Origin: Hofstenia miamia
Lineage: Eukaryota; Xenacoelomorpha; Acoela
Length of the DNA: 64,000 nucleotides
NCBI GenBank assembly: GCA_004352715.1
Contig: SCFE01000051.1
Location: forward strand, 2,069,208 to 2,133,207
Direction: 5' to 3'
The notes below the pieces were generated by a model, which was not told where the DNA came from, did not search any database, and saw nothing but the letters and a program-made list of their open reading frames with translations. Positions 59,072 through 64,000 of this stretch are shown here, piece by piece. Position 1 is the first letter of the stretch; every line of letters begins with the position of its first letter. The translations under genes were made by a program, and so were the position numbers.

Positions 59072-59350
59072 TTAATGAATTTCTAGAACAAGAAACTGGA
59101 GGTAGAGACAATCTTCAGTGTCATGATCAAACTTCTCTACATAATCAGCTCTTTCTAGAAATCTTTGAGTTTGCCTTTTCAGAAATAAGTGAGTTTTTGG
59201 GAAGTTTTGCATGAAGAATACATCAAGATTAATAGGCTTACATTTCACAGTGTTCGCGCATCTTGAATAATCAATTTCCAGACATTTCCAGGCAGTATGT
59301 AAATGAGAAATTGGACTCTGATGCCTCTCTGAATATATTACTTTGTTTAA
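59072..59350 (-). pseudogene. Unrecognised 92-codon open frame without start
   Basis: After an in-frame TAG the minus strand is open for 92 codons: LNKVIYSERHQSPISHLHTA, WKCLEIDYSRCANTV, NLDVFFMQNFPKTHLFLKRQ, FLERADYVEKFDHDTEDC and YLQFLVLEIH, then stop. It has no early Met. The composition is clearly protein-like and contains several Cys, so it is a terminal exon or a transposon-derived coding remnant. I do not recognise the family. It is read a second time, on the plus strand, at 61123-61401 in the inverted contig. An overlapping ATG-initiated frame (59271-59462) is a shadow. Confidence 0.35.
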
Positions 59351-59701
59351 CTACCGCACTTAACTCTATATCAAGTAGATAAAGATGTACACAATACGCC
59401 AAAGCAACATAGCTTGTGTGGACAAAACAAAACTTTGGACGCAATGAAAACGGAATTTCCAAGCAGTTACAGGCACGTAGGGTAATCTTGAATTTCCGGA
59501 AACGCCGACACCCTGACCTTTCTTTATTATTTTTCCTAATTCGATTCTATATTATTTTCTCATATTATGTTCTTTGTTTTTTAAAATTTTGAATATTGGA
59601 TTATGAAATCAGAATCAGAAGTCCCTTGCCAAAGAAGACTATTAAAGTATAACAAAGTATTCTTAACACATTATTTATATTAATATAGTTTCAGGGAAAA
59701 C

Positions 59702-60701
59702 NNNNNNNNNNNNNNNNNNNNNNNNNNNNNNNNNNNNNNNNNNNNNNNNNNNNNNNNNNNNNNNNNNNNNNNNNNNNNNNNNNNNNNNNNNNNNNNNNNN
59801 NNNNNNNNNNNNNNNNNNNNNNNNNNNNNNNNNNNNNNNNNNNNNNNNNNNNNNNNNNNNNNNNNNNNNNNNNNNNNNNNNNNNNNNNNNNNNNNNNNNN
59901 NNNNNNNNNNNNNNNNNNNNNNNNNNNNNNNNNNNNNNNNNNNNNNNNNNNNNNNNNNNNNNNNNNNNNNNNNNNNNNNNNNNNNNNNNNNNNNNNNNNN
60001 NNNNNNNNNNNNNNNNNNNNNNNNNNNNNNNNNNNNNNNNNNNNNNNNNNNNNNNNNNNNNNNNNNNNNNNNNNNNNNNNNNNNNNNNNNNNNNNNNNNN
60101 NNNNNNNNNNNNNNNNNNNNNNNNNNNNNNNNNNNNNNNNNNNNNNNNNNNNNNNNNNNNNNNNNNNNNNNNNNNNNNNNNNNNNNNNNNNNNNNNNNNN
60201 NNNNNNNNNNNNNNNNNNNNNNNNNNNNNNNNNNNNNNNNNNNNNNNNNNNNNNNNNNNNNNNNNNNNNNNNNNNNNNNNNNNNNNNNNNNNNNNNNNNN
60301 NNNNNNNNNNNNNNNNNNNNNNNNNNNNNNNNNNNNNNNNNNNNNNNNNNNNNNNNNNNNNNNNNNNNNNNNNNNNNNNNNNNNNNNNNNNNNNNNNNNN
60401 NNNNNNNNNNNNNNNNNNNNNNNNNNNNNNNNNNNNNNNNNNNNNNNNNNNNNNNNNNNNNNNNNNNNNNNNNNNNNNNNNNNNNNNNNNNNNNNNNNNN
60501 NNNNNNNNNNNNNNNNNNNNNNNNNNNNNNNNNNNNNNNNNNNNNNNNNNNNNNNNNNNNNNNNNNNNNNNNNNNNNNNNNNNNNNNNNNNNNNNNNNNN
60601 NNNNNNNNNNNNNNNNNNNNNNNNNNNNNNNNNNNNNNNNNNNNNNNNNNNNNNNNNNNNNNNNNNNNNNNNNNNNNNNNNNNNNNNNNNNNNNNNNNNN
60701 N
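59702..60701. other. Assembly gap, 1000 N
   Basis: Exactly 1,000 ambiguous bases. The contig to its right, when reverse-complemented, extends the left flank by 70 bp into this gap. Confidence 0.98.
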
Positions 60702-62092
60702 TATGGTTGGACGGGACTGCAATTGCCAAATCACTATCAGCGATCTTTTAACATAAAGAAAAAGTATAATGGTTTTCCCTGAAACTATATTAATATAAAT
60801 AATGTGTTAAGAATACTTTGTTATACTTTAATAGTCTTCTTTGGCAAGGGACTTCTGATTCTGATTTCATAATCCAATATTCAAAATTTTAAAAAACAAA
60901 GAACATAATATGAGAAAATAATATAGAATCGAATTAGGAAAAATAATAAAGAAAGGTCAGGGTGTCGGCGTTTCCGGAAATTCAAGATTACCCTACGTGC
61001 CTGTAACTGCTTGGAAATTCCGTTTTCATTGCGTCCAAAGTTTTGTTTTGTCCACACAAGCTATGTTGCTTTGGCGTATTGTGTACATCTTTATCTACTT
61101 GATATAGAGTTAAGTGCGGTAGTTAAACAAAGTAATATATTCAGAGAGGCATCAGAGTCCAATTTCTCATTTACATACTGCCTGGAAATGTCTGGAAATT
61201 GATTATTCAAGATGCGCGAACACTGTGAAATGTAAGCCTATTAATCTTGATGTATTCTTCATGCAAAACTTCCCAAAAACTCACTTATTTCTGAAAAGGC
61301 AAACTCAAAGATTTCTAGAAAGAGCTGATTATGTAGAGAAGTTTGATCATGACACTGAAGATTGTCTCTACCTCCAGTTTCTTGTTCTAGAAATTCATTA
61401 AAAATTATTTCTACAAAAAGGACCTCTTTTTCGTGACAGATGTGATGTATGGATTCCTAACCATTTTTCTTCCTTTTTTGCTACTTAAAGATGCTTCTTT
61501 CCAACAACCATTTCATTCAAATACTCATCTATTATTTCTAGGTTCTATTCAATTGCAGAAAGTCTTAAAGTTAATAAATGAAGGCTATACCATGGTTTTA
61601 AGTTTAGGCTTTTGTAGGTATATCTGCTTACCTAACTGCCTCTCTCATAAATCACAATGCATGTGCATAAATCTAGTCCTTTATTTTAAATATTTCAGAC
61701 TATTTTTTTAGTAATATTTGCAAATGCTACACCTGTACTGAAGTGAAATGCAGCCTCCTTTCGTCATAAGTCCTAAATATCCTAACTTATTAGTGATGAC
61801 TTATACTGTAAGGTAGCTACAATGAAGTCCATTCGCTAGCCTCTTACTATCTACAGTTCAATTGCTTGTACAAGATAACAATTGACAATGTAGTTCTTAC
61901 TGAAATGGCTACTCATACAGAGAAACAGTTATTGTCTAAGCTGAATTATGTTATGCTCACCCGTTCATTAGCATTTTGACAACTTTTCATGATTATTTTT
62001 GAAAAGAATGTGGAAAATGAAATCTTAGATCTATTTAGTCAAATGATTGGATTTATTGACTGGTCATAGTAGTTTAACTTCAATATTACAAT
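60702..62092. other. Inverted duplicate contig between two gaps
   Basis: A 1,391-bp contig bounded by 1,000-N gaps. Positions 60772-62092 are the reverse complement of 58380-59701. The other 70 bp (60702-60771) are new and would continue the left arm past 59701. This is what an unmerged allelic contig placed in the wrong orientation looks like. Its ORFs (61011-61202, 61123-61401, 61433-61711) repeat those of the left arm; the last is shortened by the one-base length difference. Confidence 0.85.
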
Positions 62093-63092
62093 NNNNNNNN
62101 NNNNNNNNNNNNNNNNNNNNNNNNNNNNNNNNNNNNNNNNNNNNNNNNNNNNNNNNNNNNNNNNNNNNNNNNNNNNNNNNNNNNNNNNNNNNNNNNNNNN
62201 NNNNNNNNNNNNNNNNNNNNNNNNNNNNNNNNNNNNNNNNNNNNNNNNNNNNNNNNNNNNNNNNNNNNNNNNNNNNNNNNNNNNNNNNNNNNNNNNNNNN
62301 NNNNNNNNNNNNNNNNNNNNNNNNNNNNNNNNNNNNNNNNNNNNNNNNNNNNNNNNNNNNNNNNNNNNNNNNNNNNNNNNNNNNNNNNNNNNNNNNNNNN
62401 NNNNNNNNNNNNNNNNNNNNNNNNNNNNNNNNNNNNNNNNNNNNNNNNNNNNNNNNNNNNNNNNNNNNNNNNNNNNNNNNNNNNNNNNNNNNNNNNNNNN
62501 NNNNNNNNNNNNNNNNNNNNNNNNNNNNNNNNNNNNNNNNNNNNNNNNNNNNNNNNNNNNNNNNNNNNNNNNNNNNNNNNNNNNNNNNNNNNNNNNNNNN
62601 NNNNNNNNNNNNNNNNNNNNNNNNNNNNNNNNNNNNNNNNNNNNNNNNNNNNNNNNNNNNNNNNNNNNNNNNNNNNNNNNNNNNNNNNNNNNNNNNNNNN
62701 NNNNNNNNNNNNNNNNNNNNNNNNNNNNNNNNNNNNNNNNNNNNNNNNNNNNNNNNNNNNNNNNNNNNNNNNNNNNNNNNNNNNNNNNNNNNNNNNNNNN
62801 NNNNNNNNNNNNNNNNNNNNNNNNNNNNNNNNNNNNNNNNNNNNNNNNNNNNNNNNNNNNNNNNNNNNNNNNNNNNNNNNNNNNNNNNNNNNNNNNNNNN
62901 NNNNNNNNNNNNNNNNNNNNNNNNNNNNNNNNNNNNNNNNNNNNNNNNNNNNNNNNNNNNNNNNNNNNNNNNNNNNNNNNNNNNNNNNNNNNNNNNNNNN
63001 NNNNNNNNNNNNNNNNNNNNNNNNNNNNNNNNNNNNNNNNNNNNNNNNNNNNNNNNNNNNNNNNNNNNNNNNNNNNNNNNNNNNNNNNNNNN
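62093..63092. other. Assembly gap, 1000 N
   Basis: Exactly 1,000 ambiguous bases; frames crossing it are artefacts. Confidence 0.98.
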
Positions 63093-63325
63093 GTGCAATG
63101 TTCGGAAGTTCGACCAAGCATCCTAATCAGTCAGCTTTCGACAAGGGAAAAGATGGATTATGATATTCCTTGCTGTAAATAGTTGTATATATTGTAGATA
63201 CATGTTTTATTTGTTGGTTTGTCTAACCATGGAGTCAATGTTTCTGGCAGTGCTTGTGCAATGTTCGGAAGTTCGACCAAGCATCCTAATCAGTCAGCTT
63301 TCGACAAGGGAAAAGATGGATTATG
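63093..63325 (+). repeat. Direct repeat, 70 bp at 163-bp spacing
   Basis: GTGCAATGTTCGGAAGTTCG and the next 50 bases at 63093-63162 recur at 63256-63325. The first copy starts right at the gap edge, so more units may lie in the gap. One frame reads CAMFGSSTKHPNQS and another VQCSEVRPSILISQL. Repeated exons or a satellite are both possible. No known protein recognised. Confidence 0.7.
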
Positions 63326-63910
63326 TTATTTTAATATTTAATATTTGAATACAATGAGTAAATCGCCTTGAAGAAGTATTTATTTTATTTTATCAGTTTC
63401 TGATAAATTGCAATTTACGCTATTTATTTATATATTTAGAAAATGTAGTTTGAATCATTTAGCCATTGCTGGTGTGTTTTTATAATCTCATACACAATTA
63501 CAAGTATATTTTAAGTACTATACGTATACTTAAATTTATTTTATATAGCTTTGATATTCATTTTCAATTTAAAAATTTACTTCTTTCATGCAAACTGTGT
63601 ACGACTATGCGTTTTGTAAAATCAATCAATTTAATCATTTTGCGTAAATGTATTTTTTTTAAATGTGTTAGTCTTTTTGTAATTAAAAATGTTTTGCGAG
63701 TTTCATGACATCTAATTGATTAGTTTTTGAAATGGCTTTATGTATTCATTTGCGAATATCAAAATTTTCTCATCGACTGAAGAGAAATGCGATTCAAGAC
63801 TTTGTTAAACATTGATTGTATTCAGCGTATTGAAATATTTATTTTTTATTTGGAAATATTTTTCGATTCCACTTTTTAAACAAGTATGTAAATGTGGGGA
63901 ATTAATACAT

Positions 63911-64000
63911 GTAAAGTAAGGTAATGTGGGAAAGTAAAATTAAAAAAATGTAAGGTAATGTGGGAAAGTAAAATTAAAAAATGTAAGGTAATGTGGGAAA
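63911..64000 (+). repeat. Minisatellite of about 33-bp units at window end
   Basis: TAAGGTAATGTGGGAAAGTA followed by AAATTAAAAAA is repeated, with a third unit entering at 63981 and cut by the window edge. Between 63326 and 63910 I see no gene. Confidence 0.9.

Larger units (their letters stand above)
58380..59701. repeat. Left arm of a near-perfect 1.3-kb inverted repeat
   Basis: This 1,322-bp stretch is the reverse complement of 60772-62092 (1,321 bp). The one difference I found is a run of eight A at 58763-58770 against seven T at about 61703-61709. The arm begins inside a contig and ends exactly at a 1,000-N gap. See the right-arm contig for interpretation. Confidence 0.9.

Noticed and set aside
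58380-62092. Large palindrome as a biological inverted duplication
   Set aside because: It coincides with contig borders and fixed-size gaps; a flipped allelic contig explains it better.
59680-63126. Long ORFs across the two other gaps
   Set aside because: They consist of N bases and are gap artefacts.
1-64000. CRISPR arrays, operons, ribosome binding sites, tRNA genes
   Set aside because: The window is eukaryotic; none of these patterns was seen on reading both strands.

Overview
The window looks like a metazoan, probably invertebrate, nuclear genome fragment. It is strongly AT-rich, has spliceosomal introns with GT/AG borders, long gene-free stretches, class A GPCRs, a SETD3-like gene, a THAP domain and many DNA transposons. 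I cannot name the species. Interstitial CCCTAA-type repeats suggest a TTAGGG-type telomere lineage. There are no operons, CRISPR arrays or recognisable tRNA/rRNA genes.

Layout. Positions 1-38,500 are mostly transposon debris. They hold a piggyBac-like remnant beside a TTAA site, several hAT-like miniature elements with 8-bp target duplications (two still carry scraps of the hAT C-terminal transposase domain), TA-flanked fold-back elements, a ZMYM1-type hAT pseudogene, and a THAP-domain start cut by an assembly gap. Two convergent class A GPCR coding regions lie at 39,009-40,096 (+) and 42,194-43,186 (-). Next come a long-TIR Tc1/mariner-like element (44,185-44,850) and a TA-flanked DNA transposon (45,390-49,770) that contains a decayed LINE. 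From 57,916 down to 50,992, on the minus strand, six exons of a SETD3-like actin-histidine methyltransferase gene can be assembled with matching splice phases; one middle exon and the 5' end are missing. Its 5' flank runs into a palindrome and two gaps.

Assembly quality is a major theme. Three gaps are exactly 1,000 N. Six single-N joins are each flanked by sequence repeated nearby. The contig at 60,702-62,092 is the reverse complement of 58,380-59,701 with one 1-base length difference in what I compared. These look like unmerged or misplaced allelic contigs, so the large direct and inverted repeats here should not be read as biology without long-read support.

The most useful positive results are the SETD3-like gene model, the two GPCRs (one lacking any usable ATG and evidently needing an upstream exon), the nested transposons, and a degraded unrecognised coding region at 29,050-29,470 with an in-frame TGA inside a Cys-rich stretch. 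I found no convincing new multi-gene system.
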